This document shows, in pieces, positions 19,198 through 28,335 of a DNA stretch of 64,000 nucleotides. Both the position numbers and the translations under genes were made by a program. The DNA lies in contig NZ_FOPY01000002.1 of NCBI RefSeq assembly GCF_900113605.1, forward strand, positions 124,001-188,000, in the 5' to 3' direction. The notes under the pieces were generated by a model. It was not told the DNA's origin. It saw only the letters and a list, made by a program, of their open reading frames with translations, and did not search any database. Each line of letters opens with the position of its first letter. Within the stretch, counting starts at the first letter, position 1. The DNA comes from Modicisalibacter xianhensis. Its GTDB lineage: Bacteria > Pseudomonadota > Gammaproteobacteria > Pseudomonadales > Halomonadaceae.

Positions 19198-19234
19198 TTG
19201 ACAGTACGCCCCAAATCGCGTACAAGATTTGTAC
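19198..19234 (+). promoter_or_regulatory. Candidate promoter and GTACAA palindrome before the PAS chemoreceptor
   Basis: TTGACA (19198-19203) is followed after 17 bases by TACAAG (19221-19226), a plausible sigma-70 pair. The -10 region is embedded in a perfect inverted repeat GTACAA-N3-TTGTAC (19220-19234), so a bound protein would block the promoter. Another TTGTAC lies at 19178-19183. Confidence 0.5.
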
Positions 19235-19310
19235 AATAAAAACATCCCTCCATTCGACGACCTGCCAATACCCCTCACAACCCGACCCGCCAAACGCAAG
19301 GAAACCGACC

Positions 19311-20654
19311 ATGCTCCGCTCGAAGCGCAACGATACGATCGCCAGCGCCATCCATCGCTCGATGGCCATCATCGAATTTACACCTCAAGGCGACATCCTT
19401 TCAGTCAATGACAACTTCTGTCAGGTCACGGGGTATAGCGAAACGGAGCTGGTTGGCCACCATCACCGCATGCTATGCGAGCCGGAATATGCCGCCAGCC
19501 TGGATTATCGGTTGCTCTGGGATGCGTTACAGCGTGGCGAGCATATGTCGGGACGCTTCAAGCGTATTGCCAAGGATGGCTCCGTGCTCTGGCTGGAAGC
19601 CGCCTATACTCCGGTGACCGGACGCAGTGGCCGGGTCGATAAAGTGCTCAAGACCGCCACGGACATCACAGAGAAGGTGGCCCACGAACAGGAAATGACC
19701 AGTCGCCTCAATGCTATCGACCGCTCCATGGCGGTCATTGAATTCAATCCCGATGGCACGATTCTTACCGCCAACCGGAATTTCCTGGAGACGGTGGGCT
19801 ATTCCCTTGAGGATATCCAAGGCGCGCACCACCGCCTGTTCTGCGAGGCCGACTACGCGACCAGCGACGAATACCGGCGATTCTGGCAACGTCTCAATGC
19901 CGGGGAGTACACAGCGGGTCAATACAAGCGCCTGGACAACCAAGGGCGTGAACTTTGGCTCGAGGCCACCTACAACCCCGTATTCGACGCCGATGGCCAG
20001 CTCTACAAGGTCGTCAAGTTCGCCACTGACATCACCCGCCGGATCGAGCGCCAGCGCGCCGAGTCGGCAAGTGCACAGATGGCCTACCGCATCTCTTCGG
20101 AAACTCGCCTCACCGCCAATGAAGGCGAAGAAATCATTGGCCAGACAATGGCCGAGATCCGTGACATTGCCGAGCGTGTCAGTCAGGTGTCACACCTCAT
20201 CGACGAACTGGAACAACGCTCGAGCGACATCACCGCGGTGATCGAAACGATCCGCAACATCGCCGAGCAGACCAACCTGCTGGCCCTCAATGCTGCCATC
20301 GAAGCAGCCCGCGCCGGCGAACATGGCCGCGGTTTTGCCGTCGTTTCCCACGAGGTGCGCCAGCTTTCGATACGTACCACCCAGGCCACACAGGATATCG
20401 TCGCGACCATCGGCAGTCTGCGCGAGATCACGCAGCAAGCCAGCGAGGGCATGCAAGCCTGTCTGCATAACGTCGATAGCGGCGTGAAACAGACCGGTCA
20501 GGCCAGTGACATCATTGCACGCATTCGTACCGGCGCGAACGACGTGGTTACCGCCATTGAGCGCTTTGCCTCGACGCTGGAAAGCGGCACCTGCAACCAG
20601 CCTGCCACTCGCCGGTCGAGCACTCCCCTGCTGCAAGAGCTTGCCGGTTCATGA
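19311..20654 (+). CDS. Soluble double-PAS methyl-accepting chemotaxis protein (BdlA-like)
   Basis: A 447-residue cytosolic receptor with no transmembrane segment. Two similar PAS domains (about residues 15-120 and 133-240; each begins with a RSMAIIEF or RSMAVIEF strand and holds GYSxxxxxGxHHRxxCExxYA and LWLEAxYxPV) precede a shortened MCP signalling domain. The hairpin tip is [30 protein letters not shown]. This order matches P. aeruginosa BdlA (biofilm dispersion) and Aer-like energy sensors. No CheR-binding pentapeptide at the C-terminus. The PAS domains may bind heme or FAD; unknown. Confidence 0.9.
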   Translation: MLRSKRNDTIASAIHRSMAIIEFTPQGDILSVNDNFCQVTGYSETELVGHHHRMLCEPEYAASLDYRLLWDALQRGEHMSGRFKRIAKDGSVLWLEAAYTPVTGRSGRVDKVLKTATDITEKVAHEQEMTSRLNAIDRSMAVIEFNPDGTILTANRNFLETVGYSLEDIQGAHHRLFCEADYATSDEYRRFWQRLNAGEYTAGQYKRLDNQGRELWLEATYNPVFDADGQLYKVVKFATDITRRIERQRAESASAQMAYRISSETRLTANEGEEIIGQTMAEIRDIAERVSQVSHLIDELEQRSSDITAVIETIRNIAEQTNLLALNAAIEAARAGEHGRGFAVVSHEVRQLSIRTTQATQDIVATIGSLREITQQASEGMQACLHNVDSGVKQTGQASDIIARIRTGANDVVTAIERFASTLESGTCNQPATRRSSTPLLQELAGS

Positions 20655-20777
20655 GGTCGTTGCCCATGACAAGATGATTTATGTCGTCTACCTTGACTGC
20701 CTAGCGGAAGGAAACCGCACGAAGCCCAACGCGGGCCGTTCGTACCATTGTCGTAACAAGGACAGGAGACAGACGAA

Positions 20778-20993
20778 ATGGATTTCGCAAACGAGAGAAC
20801 CCTGGATGTGCCGCAGTGGTGGCTGAAGCCCCGTGTCGGCCAGCTGGCCGAAGGCGTGACCTGTCACGTCATCGACCGTAACTCACCGGTAGCCAAGCAA
20901 GGCAATGTAACCAAGCTGGCCTATTACCAGCTGCGTGTCGACGAGATTGGCCATGACACCTGCCGCTGCACCATCACCAAGCGGATGAATTGA
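20778..20993 (+). CDS. Small hypothetical protein
   Basis: A 71-residue protein with a good AGGAGA site 8 bases before the ATG. It has two cysteines near the C-terminus (HDTCRCTITK) and WW near residue 15. No signal peptide, membrane segment or recognised family. Codon use is like that of the neighbours, so it is probably a real gene. It follows the BdlA-like gene by 123 bases. Confidence 0.65.
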   Translation: MDFANERTLDVPQWWLKPRVGQLAEGVTCHVIDRNSPVAKQGNVTKLAYYQLRVDEIGHDTCRCTITKRMN

Positions 20994-21057
20994 ACTTTCT
21001 CTCCAGCCCTGGCGAGACCGCCCGATAGCACAGCGAGCAGTCTCGCCCCTCCCTGTC

Positions 21058-21297
21058 CTAGCGCTGCGCGCACCACTGCGTATAGACGCCTTTAGTGTCC
21101 GGTTCTCCCAGCCTTACTCTCTCGTCGACATCGAGCATCTCCTCCCTCCGCCACTGATCGACACGGTCACAGTACCGGCGCTGCTCCATGGTTGGGCTGT
21201 CGTGATCGGCGGTCGAAGGTTCAGGGAACGTCAGTGCAACAGTGCTGGCTCCAAGGGCCAGAAAGAAGAATGCTGTGACGAGGGTAACCTTGCTCAT
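21058..21297 (-). CDS. Small secreted hypothetical protein
   Basis: A 79-residue product with a signal-peptide-like N-terminus (MSKVTLVTAFFFLALGAS) followed by a charged soluble part with two cysteines (YCDRV and QWCAQR) that could form one disulfide in the periplasm. The start at 21297 is chosen because the hydrophobic core begins there; the ribosome site is weak. Divergent from the gene at 21522. No family recognised. Confidence 0.6.
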   Translation of the reverse strand: MSKVTLVTAFFFLALGASTVALTFPEPSTADHDSPTMEQRRYCDRVDQWRREEMLDVDERVRLGEPDTKGVYTQWCAQR

Positions 21298-21521
21298 GTC
21301 GTGACTCAGTATGTTAAATAATTTTATTCGAGTGTAGCTGCCGGTACGCGCCCACACACAAACCATAAACGTGACTTCGCCATAGCTCCTTTCTTTACGC
21401 CATTGAGGCAAACCAGAACGGAATATTTCACGGCAACGTATTTTCCTTGAATGTAACGGCGTGTGTACTAACGTATAGGAAAGGCACGGAATGCCTTTGT
21501 GAAAACACGGAGGAGTCCCTT

Positions 21522-21740
21522 ATGGACAAGACACAGAGAACCACACATTCGATTCGCGTCTGGCTGGGTATCGATAAGATCTCACGAGCAGACCACTCGA
21601 TCGCAACAGCCCGCAGAAGCCTCGACGATGGACCGATGAGCGTGGAGCAGGCTGCCAATGCCCGGCGAGAAGCGGAATACGTGGCCCGGCGCAATGGCAT
21701 CAAGGAACCTCTTCTGCAGCTGTGGAAGGTGGTGCACTGA
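21522..21740 (+). CDS. Small hypothetical cytosolic protein
   Basis: A 72-residue basic protein starting MDKTQRTTHSIRVWLGIDK with GGAGGAG 6 bases before the ATG, which decides the start over an upstream in-frame ATG at 21447. It has a helix-rich pattern (VEQAANARREAEYVARRNG). No recognised family. Confidence 0.65.
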   Translation: MDKTQRTTHSIRVWLGIDKISRADHSIATARRSLDDGPMSVEQAANARREAEYVARRNGIKEPLLQLWKVVH

Positions 21741-21905
21741 ACATCGAGCGGTGCATGGCCCGATCCGTGTTGTGACGACAGGCTCAGGCGCTTGCCCGTG
21801 TCTGCAGTCGCCATGCCAGGCAATCTCACTGGTTAGCCATGCCTCGAAAACTACGAGGGCCGGCCATTGCCGGCCCTCGTCATTGGCCAAGTGCAACTCG
21901 TGTTG

Positions 21906-22295
21906 TCACGGGTTTGTCGAATGATCCTCGATGCGATGCCAACGCCTGCTTCTGGGCAATCCCGGCCCCTTCGGTTCCCTGCGCGCGTCTTCAATCATCA
22001 TGCCGTTTCCCAGCAATAAACTCGCTCTTGGTCGTGCCTTTCGCTGGCCACTCGGCTTCTGCTGGGACAAGGCATGCTTGATCAACGCCAGGTCCCGCTT
22101 GGAGTCGGTCTCCATGAATTGCGCCAGCATGCGTGCCGCTTCCTCACGCACAAACTCATAGATGTATTCGTCGTAGGTGATGATGAAGGCGTGGCAGTAG
22201 CGACAATGCAGTGCATCGGCTGGTGCAGGATCGCCTTTCCAGAAATTGGTGCCATGGCAATGCGGGCAAGCGACGGAGCGCGAAAGGTTGAACAT
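21906..22295 (-). CDS. Zinc-ribbon protein, first of two paralogs flanking mntP
   Basis: A 129-residue protein. The N-terminal zinc ribbon reads CPHCHGTNFWKG, then CRYCHAFIITYDEYI about 25 residues later (CxxC...CxxC), followed by a helix and a basic C-terminal tail not present in the paralog at 23309-23566. GGCAGGAGGCC precedes the ATG in both genes. Probably cytosolic; function unknown. Confidence 0.7.
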   Translation of the reverse strand: MFNLSRSVACPHCHGTNFWKGDPAPADALHCRYCHAFIITYDEYIYEFVREEAARMLAQFMETDSKRDLALIKHALSQQKPSGQRKARPRASLLLGNGMMIEDARREPKGPGLPRSRRWHRIEDHSTNP

Positions 22296-22496
22296 AAGGC
22301 CTCCTGCCTTGGAGTTGTTATCGGAACGTAACGTACCACTCCCGTTTGGCGGTCGATATCCCACCTAATCAGGCTTTGGCACACCCTGCTTTCTCTTGGA
22401 AGACCCCATACCGAAGCATGAGGAAGCACGCCATGGTCGGCTCTCTTCATGCCCCATATGATTCGCGTTCGTTTTTAGGGTAAGATGGGCTGCGTT

Positions 22497-22600
22497 TTTG
22501 GGGAGTAGCCTGCTTCCGCAACGGAAGTCCCCGTGTCAACACAGTCGGCATCATGCCGTGGCACGGGTGGCCGCAAGGTTGGCGAGACCAATGACATGTC
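22497..22600 (+). ncRNA. yybP-ykoY manganese riboswitch upstream of mntP
   Basis: The leader of mntP begins with TTTTGGGGAGTAGCC (about 22496-22510) and closes with GGCCGCAAGGTTGGCGAGACC (about 22569-22589). These are the two conserved faces of the yybP-ykoY aptamer, whose loops meet to bind Mn2+. E. coli mntP and alx have the same element. It is followed by a hairpin that could serve as the expression platform. Boundaries approximate. Confidence 0.87.
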
Positions 22601-22641
22601 CGCACTTTCGCCGGTAGTGCGTGCTGTCATTGACTCGTTTT
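22590..22641 (+). promoter_or_regulatory. Candidate expression platform hairpin of the mntP riboswitch
   Basis: AATGACA (22590-22596) pairs with TGTCATT (22625-22631) and CGCACT (22601-22606) with AGTGCG (22616-22621), with a small internal loop; GACTCGTTTT follows. The hairpin abuts the aptamer's closing strand and ends 20 bases before the mntP ATG, so alternative folding could control termination or access to the start. Confidence 0.55.
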
Positions 22642-22661
22642 ACCGGCACGGACTCCTGCTT

Positions 22662-23237
22662 ATGTCGCTGTTATCCACCTTTCTACTGGCATTCTCGATG
22701 TCCAGCGATGCCTTTGTCGCCTCGCTGAGCAAAGGTGCGACACTTCATCGCCCGCGCTTCTCGGAAGCCCTGCGCACCGGGATCATCTTCGGTGTCGTCG
22801 AGGCACTGACGCCGCTGATCGGCTGGACGCTGGGTCTTTCAATGGCACAGTACGTGGCCGCCTGGGACCACTGGATCGCCTTTACCCTGCTGCTGTTGCT
22901 GGGAGGCCACATGATTCTGGAAGGGCTGAAACGCGACGACGATACACCACCCGTCAAGACGACCCGGCACTCCTTTCTGCGCCTGACAGTCACGGCATTC
23001 TCGACCAGCATCGATGCCTTGGCGATTGGCGTGGGCCTGGCATTCATGGAAGACGTGCATATTCTATGGACCGCCCTGGCCATTGGCCTGGCCACGCTGT
23101 TGATGACAACGCTGGGTGTCATGCTGGGACGGGTCTTGGGAACGCTCGTCGGCAAGCGGACGGAAATCGTGGGGGGAGTCATTCTTATCGGTATCGGCTC
23201 GACGATTCTCATCGAGCACCTGGGCCTGTTTGCCTAA
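22662..23237 (+). CDS. mntP: Manganese efflux pump MntP
   Basis: A 191-residue inner-membrane protein with two similar three-helix halves. The repeats start [18 protein letters not shown] and [18 protein letters not shown]; the paired Asp residues are the ones implicated in Mn2+ export. The ATG at 22662 matches the start of known MntP proteins; upstream in-frame starts lie inside the riboswitch leader. Expected to be induced by excess manganese. Confidence 0.94.
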   Translation: MSLLSTFLLAFSMSSDAFVASLSKGATLHRPRFSEALRTGIIFGVVEALTPLIGWTLGLSMAQYVAAWDHWIAFTLLLLLGGHMILEGLKRDDDTPPVKTTRHSFLRLTVTAFSTSIDALAIGVGLAFMEDVHILWTALAIGLATLLMTTLGVMLGRVLGTLVGKRTEIVGGVILIGIGSTILIEHLGLFA

Positions 23238-23259
23238 GGCGGCGGAGCCCAAGCCCGAA

Positions 23260-23301
23260 CGCCACCCAGCCAGGACCATCAACAGGCCTGGCTGGGTGGC
23301 G
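23260..23301. terminator. Bidirectional hairpin between mntP and the zinc-ribbon gene
   Basis: CGCCACCCAGCCAGG (23260-23274) pairs perfectly with CCTGGCTGGGTGGCG (23287-23301), a 15-bp stem with a 12-base loop, midway between the converging stops of mntP (23237) and the zinc-ribbon gene (23309). T-runs are weak on both sides. Confidence 0.7.
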
Positions 23302-23308
23302 GCATTCT

Positions 23309-23566
23309 TCAGGCGCTCAGGCGTTGCTCCGGCGCGGCCAGGACACGCTTGAGATAAGCCAGGTCGTCGGCGGTACGCGCTTCGGTGAACTGCGCCAGCA
23401 ACTGTTCGGCTTCATGCTGAATGGCGTTGCGAATGTATTCGTCGTAGGTAATGACGAAGTTATCGCAGTAACGGCAGTGCAGTGCCGATGTGGGTTCCGG
23501 GTTGCCTTTCCAGAAATTGGTACCGGAACATGTCGGGCATGTCACTTCTCTGGAGCGATTGAGCAT
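23309..23566 (-). CDS. Zinc-ribbon protein, second paralog flanking mntP
   Basis: An 85-residue protein starting MLNRSREVTCPTCSGTNFWKG, with CRYCDNFVITYDEYI downstream; it is clearly paralogous to the protein at 21906-22295 but lacks its basic tail. The ribosome site GGCAGGAGGCC is the same. The upstream region to 23886 (320 bases) has a direct repeat of GTACAA (23677-23682 and 23688-23693) and no other gene. Confidence 0.72.
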   Translation of the reverse strand: MLNRSREVTCPTCSGTNFWKGNPEPTSALHCRYCDNFVITYDEYIRNAIQHEAEQLLAQFTEARTADDLAYLKRVLAAPEQRLSA

Positions 23567-23886
23567 ATGGCCTCCTGCCAAAAGGGATTGTCTGATCTTT
23601 CCGTGACCAGGTAGCGTTAGCGCAACCGACCGCCTCGGCCGCCAACGAGTGACCAGCATAAAGCAAAATTTGCCATGTACAAGGCAAGTACAACCAACGT
23701 ATACACGACAAAACCAAATTTTCTCTTTCTCGACAAACCGTTACGTTACCCAAGAAAAACCTGATTGAGCAAATGCCTCTTGCATGCCAAACCATGGTCG
23801 CTTTCCTGTGGACTGCGGCTTTCGTCATCTCCGGCTTGGGGTGCTCCGGCTTCAATGTTAAGGTACGCGCCCGATCAGGAGGGTAC

Positions 23887-24111
23887 ATGAGTATTACCGA
23901 CGAACTGAAAGCCGCCATCACCGAACACCGCCTGGCGGAACGCCGCTATCCTGAGGCCATTACCGTCACGCCAGTCAAGATGGCCGAGCTGATGCAGCAC
24001 AGCCTGGAGCAAGCCAAGACCACCATGGCCGATACCAACCCCAACCTTTTCATGGGAGTGGAAATCCAGGTCGACGCCGACCAGGACGACCCTATCGTCG
24101 TTCAGCGTTGA
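23887..24111 (+). CDS. Small acidic hypothetical protein
   Basis: A 74-residue protein with a strong AGGAGGGT site before the ATG, which decides the start over an upstream in-frame ATG at 23773. It begins MSITDELKAAITEHRLAERR and ends with an acidic strand (IQVDADQDDPIVVQR). No signal or membrane segment. No family recognised. Confidence 0.65.
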   Translation: MSITDELKAAITEHRLAERRYPEAITVTPVKMAELMQHSLEQAKTTMADTNPNLFMGVEIQVDADQDDPIVVQR

Positions 24112-24164
24112 GTTGTCACGCTGCGCGCTAGCCGATAGCTCCCCATCGGGCTTCGCTTCACAAA

Positions 24165-24193
24165 GCAAAAACCCCAGCATCCATGCTGGGGTT
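24165..24193. terminator. Hairpin terminator, stronger on the minus strand
   Basis: AACCCCAGCA (24170-24179) pairs with TGCTGGGGTT (24184-24193) around TCCA. On the minus strand it is followed by five T residues (A tract 24167-24171). It can end the small gene at 24111 from one side and read-through from the chemoreceptor at 24684 from the other. Confidence 0.8.
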
Positions 24194-24683
24194 CTGCTGG
24201 GCTTCCCTGCCCCGGTTTACCGGTTCCGTTTCCCTGCTCTTGTTATCCCTGGTTAGGCTATCCTGGCCTTGCAATCCTTGTTGAGCTGTCCTTGTCTCGA
24301 TGAAGCGTATTCTGCCCGGCTCACGGCTGGAATAAGAGCAGCAGTTATCGACTCGTTGCGTAAGCCGCAATGGATGGATATGTAGGTTTTCTGACTGCTA
24401 AAAAACTCATCCAGAGCGTGGCGACCCCCTGCTGAAAACTGGGTTTCAACGGCATTGCGCTCGAAACGAGCCCAAAAACGGCTCAAAAGAGGATGCTGCG
24501 TAACCGCATGACATGAAAGACTTGATAGCCCGGTACGAGATGCGCCCCATGCAGCATGTAAGACATTGGCCATGTAGATCCAATGTGATACGGCGCCAAG
24601 GGCGCAGGCACGTTCAGGGTTCGCCCTGAGCCAGCCGGGCTTTGATGATCTCTACGCGGCGCGGCATAGCGGTCCTAATTATG
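24194..24683. other. Gene-poor gap downstream of the first chemoreceptor
   Basis: A 490-base stretch with no gene I can support. It holds a minus-strand open frame of 106 codons (24253-24573) without ribosome site or family resemblance, and a small hairpin TCAGGG-TTCG-CCCTGA (24614-24629) that may end the chemoreceptor message. The rest shows nothing recognisable. Confidence 0.4.
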
Positions 24684-26315
24684 TCAGAAGTCAGCCCATT
24701 CGGGCTCGTCCTTTGTGGCTCTGTCGGGCGAACCCGCGGCCGGGACAGGCAGTAGCGCCGCCTTGGCCCGCGCGTCGAGCCTGAAATGAGTCACCAAATC
24801 GGCCAGCCGCCTGGATTCCTGCTCCAGCGAAGCCGCTGCCGCATTGTTCTGCTCTACCAAGGAAGCGTTCTGCTGGGTCACGGAATCCATCTCTGTCACC
24901 GCGCTTCCTATTTGCGTAATACCCGCTTCCTGTTCCTGAGCAGACATCGACAACTCACCGATCAACTCTGAAACGCGATGAATGACAGCGACGACATCCC
25001 GGATCTTCTCACCGCTACGCCCGGCCTGGGCAGACCCGCTGGCTATCTTGGAATTCACATCTGAGATCATTCGATGAATCTCTTGCGAGGATTCCGCCGT
25101 TCGGGTCGCCAGGGTCCGGACTTCGCTGGCCACGACGGCAAAGCCACGGCCATGCTCACCGGCACGCGCCGCTTCCACCGAAGCGTTCAAGGCAAGAATA
25201 TTGGTCTGGAACGCAATCGAATCGATGACCTGGATGATCTCGCTGATCTGGTCTGAGCTACGCTCGATATCCTGCATCAGCGCTACCGTCTGCTCCACTT
25301 CCCGAATACCATCCTCAGCTTGGCTTGCCGCTTGGGTAGACAACTCATTGGCAGAGTGGGATGTCTGGGTGTTCTGGCGGACGGTAGAAGAGATCTGCTC
25401 CATACTGGAGGCCGTTTCCTGCAATGCAGACGCCTGCTGCTCAGTGCGAGAAGACAGGTCCTGGCTCCCTGCCGAAATCTGCGCCGCCCCGGTAGCCACG
25501 GTATCGCTGCTGGCCTGAAGCGTCGCGATCAAATGCTTGAGCTTGCCCTGCATGCCTCCCATCGCCGCGAACAGCTGACCGATTTCATTGCTCCCCTTGG
25601 ACTCGATATTCGCGGTCAGATCGCCATCAGCTACACGCTCGCAGTGAGTAACGGCTGCCGCGAGAGGCCTCACCAGGTAGACATTGACACTGCGAATCAC
25701 GAAGAAGGCGACAAGGCCTGCCAAGACCAGCAGTCCCAGCCCAATGCCGTCAGCGAGCTTGCTGAACTTTTCATCGGCAAGGATCAATGTATTGCCACGT
25801 TGCTCGGCATAATGCACAAAATCATCGACAGCGGCAGAGAATTTGTCATAGCCAGAGCGGAAGCCCTCTAGGCCATCCACGATGGTTTCCTCCTCCCCGC
25901 TCATCACGGCATCGATAAAGGCCTCGCTCATGGCCTGCTCATAACCTGCAATGATGGCGTCGACATAGGGTTGTCGCTCACTACCTTCTGGCAGCCTTAC
26001 CTCACGAAATTGCTCGAAGCGATCCATGACCTGTCGAAATGACCGCTGCGCTTCGACAAGCTGCCCATCCGCGCGCTCAGGCATGTCTCGGCGCTGGAAG
26101 TCAGCGAACTTGACCAGGCGGGTCTCGCCCTGGGACATGTTCAGTTGGGCACGGTTGATGCTATTGAGCTGTTCGACATTGATTTCAGCGAGTTCGGACA
26201 AATTGCTACTGCTGATTTTATGCGAGTAGAACCCTAGACCACTGACCAAGGCAACCATGACCACCAGGATGCCGAATGCCAACGTGAGCCCTCTCTTGAC
26301 CGAGAGATTGTGCAT
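24684..26315 (-). CDS. Methyl-accepting chemotaxis protein (Tar-like)
   Basis: A 543-residue inner-membrane chemoreceptor. It has TM1 at about residues 9-30, a periplasmic helical ligand domain of about 150 residues of four-helix-bundle type, TM2 near 185-205, HAMP, then the MCP domain with tip [28 protein letters not shown]. It ends in EWADF, resembling the NWETF-type pentapeptide that tethers CheR/CheB. The ATG at 26315 has AGGGG upstream. A FliA-type promoter lies about 60 bases upstream. Ligand unknown. Confidence 0.93.
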   Translation of the reverse strand: MHNLSVKRGLTLAFGILVVMVALVSGLGFYSHKISSSNLSELAEINVEQLNSINRAQLNMSQGETRLVKFADFQRRDMPERADGQLVEAQRSFRQVMDRFEQFREVRLPEGSERQPYVDAIIAGYEQAMSEAFIDAVMSGEEETIVDGLEGFRSGYDKFSAAVDDFVHYAEQRGNTLILADEKFSKLADGIGLGLLVLAGLVAFFVIRSVNVYLVRPLAAAVTHCERVADGDLTANIESKGSNEIGQLFAAMGGMQGKLKHLIATLQASSDTVATGAAQISAGSQDLSSRTEQQASALQETASSMEQISSTVRQNTQTSHSANELSTQAASQAEDGIREVEQTVALMQDIERSSDQISEIIQVIDSIAFQTNILALNASVEAARAGEHGRGFAVVASEVRTLATRTAESSQEIHRMISDVNSKIASGSAQAGRSGEKIRDVVAVIHRVSELIGELSMSAQEQEAGITQIGSAVTEMDSVTQQNASLVEQNNAAAASLEQESRRLADLVTHFRLDARAKAALLPVPAAGSPDRATKDEPEWADF

Positions 26316-26373
26316 GTTTTGCCCCTGCTTGTACGAATGGAATAGTTCTGTACACATTACGTCCAACTATTGG

Positions 26374-26400
26374 CTATCGGCAGGCAAGCAGGCAACTTGA
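26374..26400 (-). promoter_or_regulatory. FliA (sigma-28) promoter of the chemoreceptor gene
   Basis: Minus strand: TCAAGTTG (26400-26393), 11 bases, GCCGATAG (26381-26374). The flagellar sigma-28 consensus is TAAAGTTT-N11-GCCGATAA, so spacing is exact and 13 of 16 positions match. The predicted start gives a leader of about 50 bases. Confidence 0.82.
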
Positions 26401-26432
26401 GCAAAATACCGGGCACTAGGCAGATACAAGAG

Positions 26433-26454
26433 AGCCCGACCTTTCGGCCGGGCT
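26433..26454 (-). terminator. Terminator of the second chemoreceptor gene
   Basis: Minus strand AGCCCGGCC-GAAA-GGTCGGGCT forms a 9-bp stem (one G-U pair) closed by a GAAA tetraloop, followed by CTCTCTTGT. It lies 56 bases after the stop codon of the gene at 26510-28216 and before the promoter of the next gene. Confidence 0.75.
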
Positions 26455-26509
26455 GCTACGCTCCTTGCTGACGACTCACGCGCTTCCTAAATTAGTCTAG
26501 CTAATTCAA

Positions 26510-28216
26510 TCAGAAAGCTTCCCACTCAAGTTCAGCGGTTTGAGTTGCAGGCGCCTTTTTAACCATTGACTGCAAAGTACGAGAAGGAAGCGCAGTGGCT
26601 CGCTCCGGGGCCAAGGTGTGGGTGTGCTGTAGCCCGACCTTACGCTGCGCCTCACCTTCCGCTAGCCGAAATATGGCGACTGCCGATTCAAGTTGAGCCG
26701 CCTGTTCCTCAAGCGATGACGCGGCTGCAGCAGCTTCTTGTACCAATGCCGCATTCTGCTGGGTTACTTCATCCATTTGCGAGACGGCCTGATTGACCTG
26801 CTCGATACCATCGCTCTGCTCTTGGGAAGCGGCAGAGATCTCATCCATGATGTCGGCAACCCGTTTCACCGAAGCCATGATGTCGTCCATAGTCTGTCCC
26901 GCCCCTTCCACCAGGCTCGCCCCCTGCTCGACCTGGTTTGCCGAAGTCTCGATAAGGGCACGAATTTCCTTGGCCGCATCAGCGCTACGGCTTGCCAGGT
27001 TACGCACCTCTGTTGCAACGACAGCAAACCCACGGCCTTGTTCACCGGCCCGAGCCGCCTCGACCGACGCGTTGAGCGCCAGAATATTGGTCTGGAAGGC
27101 GATCGAGTCGATCACGCCGATGATATCGGTAATCTTCCTCGAGCTTTCAGAAATGCCGCGCATGGTCACAATGACCTGGTCAACCGCGTCACCGCCACGC
27201 TCGGCTGTGGCAGAGGCCTCGCTAGCGAGGGTACTGCCCTGACGCGCATTGTCGGCGTTCTGTTTCACTGTCGCGGTCAGTTGCTCCATGCTGGCTGCCG
27301 TCTCTTCAAGTGAAGCGGCCTGCTGCTCGGTACGAGACGACAGATCGGTATTGCCGCTGGCAATTTCACGGGTACCGATATGGATAGAGCCGCTACTGTC
27401 ACGAACCACTGCAACCGTCTGGGATAGCCCTGTCTGCATGTGTTTCATAGCAGCAAACAACTGACCGATCTCATTGCGACCCCGATCGGCGATCTTGTGC
27501 GACAGATCCCCCTGGGCAATGCGCTCGAAGTGCGTCACGGCTTCCTGCAAAGGGCGAATGACGACACGCATCATCCCGATACGGACCATGACTACACACA
27601 GGACAACCAGACCCAGAGCCGCCAAGCCGATGTAGGCAAACGTTGTCATCGTCGCACGGAAGCCGGACAGCAATTCCTGCCCACGCGTCCTGGCGAAATC
27701 GATAAAGGCCTCATTGGCTTTAATATATGCCAGGTTCAGCCTGTCACCTTCGCGCTTGGCTGCTCGGAAGTCTCCCTCGTTACCGCGCTTGAGTGCTTCA
27801 TGCTGAGGTGTCAGCCCTTTCGTGATGAGCTGGGAGAAAGCTGCCTCAACGGCAGCTGCAATGGGTTTGCCCTGTTCGGTTTTGGGTGCGGCCATGAAAG
27901 TTTCGAAACGCTGCTGAGCTGCCTGCAGCTTCTCACCGGCTGTCTCCAGGTACATCACCGCTGCGGCCTTATCCCCTTCATTCAGCGCGTCCAGATGGTT
28001 CAGAAAGAACAGTTGGGTATCGGCGATATTTACCTGCGCACGATTCAGTGAGTTCAATTGTTGCACATTGATTCGGTTCAGCTCGTCTATCGAACCAGAG
28101 CCCAAGGCACTGGATTGATAGCCAAGCATCGACACAAGCAGTATCAAGGCTGTAAATAACACCAGAACCGCCGTTAACCCGGTCTTAACCGTTAACTTTT
28201 TCAATAACTTATGCAT
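26510..28216 (-). CDS. Methyl-accepting chemotaxis protein (Tar-like)
   Basis: A 568-residue chemoreceptor paralogous to the gene at 24684-26315: N-terminal TM1 (about residues 13-33), helical periplasmic domain, TM2 near 190-212, HAMP, MCP domain with [28 protein letters not shown], and C-terminal EWEAF pentapeptide. Its own FliA-type promoter and a long leader of about 115 bases precede it. Ligand unknown. Confidence 0.93.
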   Translation of the reverse strand: MHKLLKKLTVKTGLTAVLVLFTALILLVSMLGYQSSALGSGSIDELNRINVQQLNSLNRAQVNIADTQLFFLNHLDALNEGDKAAAVMYLETAGEKLQAAQQRFETFMAAPKTEQGKPIAAAVEAAFSQLITKGLTPQHEALKRGNEGDFRAAKREGDRLNLAYIKANEAFIDFARTRGQELLSGFRATMTTFAYIGLAALGLVVLCVVMVRIGMMRVVIRPLQEAVTHFERIAQGDLSHKIADRGRNEIGQLFAAMKHMQTGLSQTVAVVRDSSGSIHIGTREIASGNTDLSSRTEQQAASLEETAASMEQLTATVKQNADNARQGSTLASEASATAERGGDAVDQVIVTMRGISESSRKITDIIGVIDSIAFQTNILALNASVEAARAGEQGRGFAVVATEVRNLASRSADAAKEIRALIETSANQVEQGASLVEGAGQTMDDIMASVKRVADIMDEISAASQEQSDGIEQVNQAVSQMDEVTQQNAALVQEAAAAASSLEEQAAQLESAVAIFRLAEGEAQRKVGLQHTHTLAPERATALPSRTLQSMVKKAPATQTAELEWEAF

Positions 28217-28307
28217 CTTTTGATCTCACAGGGAGGAGGATCAGTCAGCCTTGATAATCCAGCCTAGATATAAAAGTGCCTGCATTACGACGTCATGGGC
28301 GCAAGGC

Positions 28308-28335
28308 TAAGTTGTCTTTCCAAAGACAACTTAGG
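28308..28335 (-). repeat. 13-bp perfect inverted repeat at the predicted 5' end of the chemoreceptor message
   Basis: CTAAGTTGTCTTT (28308-28320) and AAAGACAACTTAG (28323-28335) are perfect inverted copies separated by CC. The repeat abuts the predicted FliA -10 element, so the message would start inside or just before it and carry a 5'-terminal hairpin, or a protein bound here would act as a roadblock. Confidence 0.85.

Noticed and set aside
24253-24573. 106-codon minus-strand frame in the gap before the first chemoreceptor
   Set aside because: No ribosome site, no family resemblance, unusual composition; left as part of an unassigned gap.
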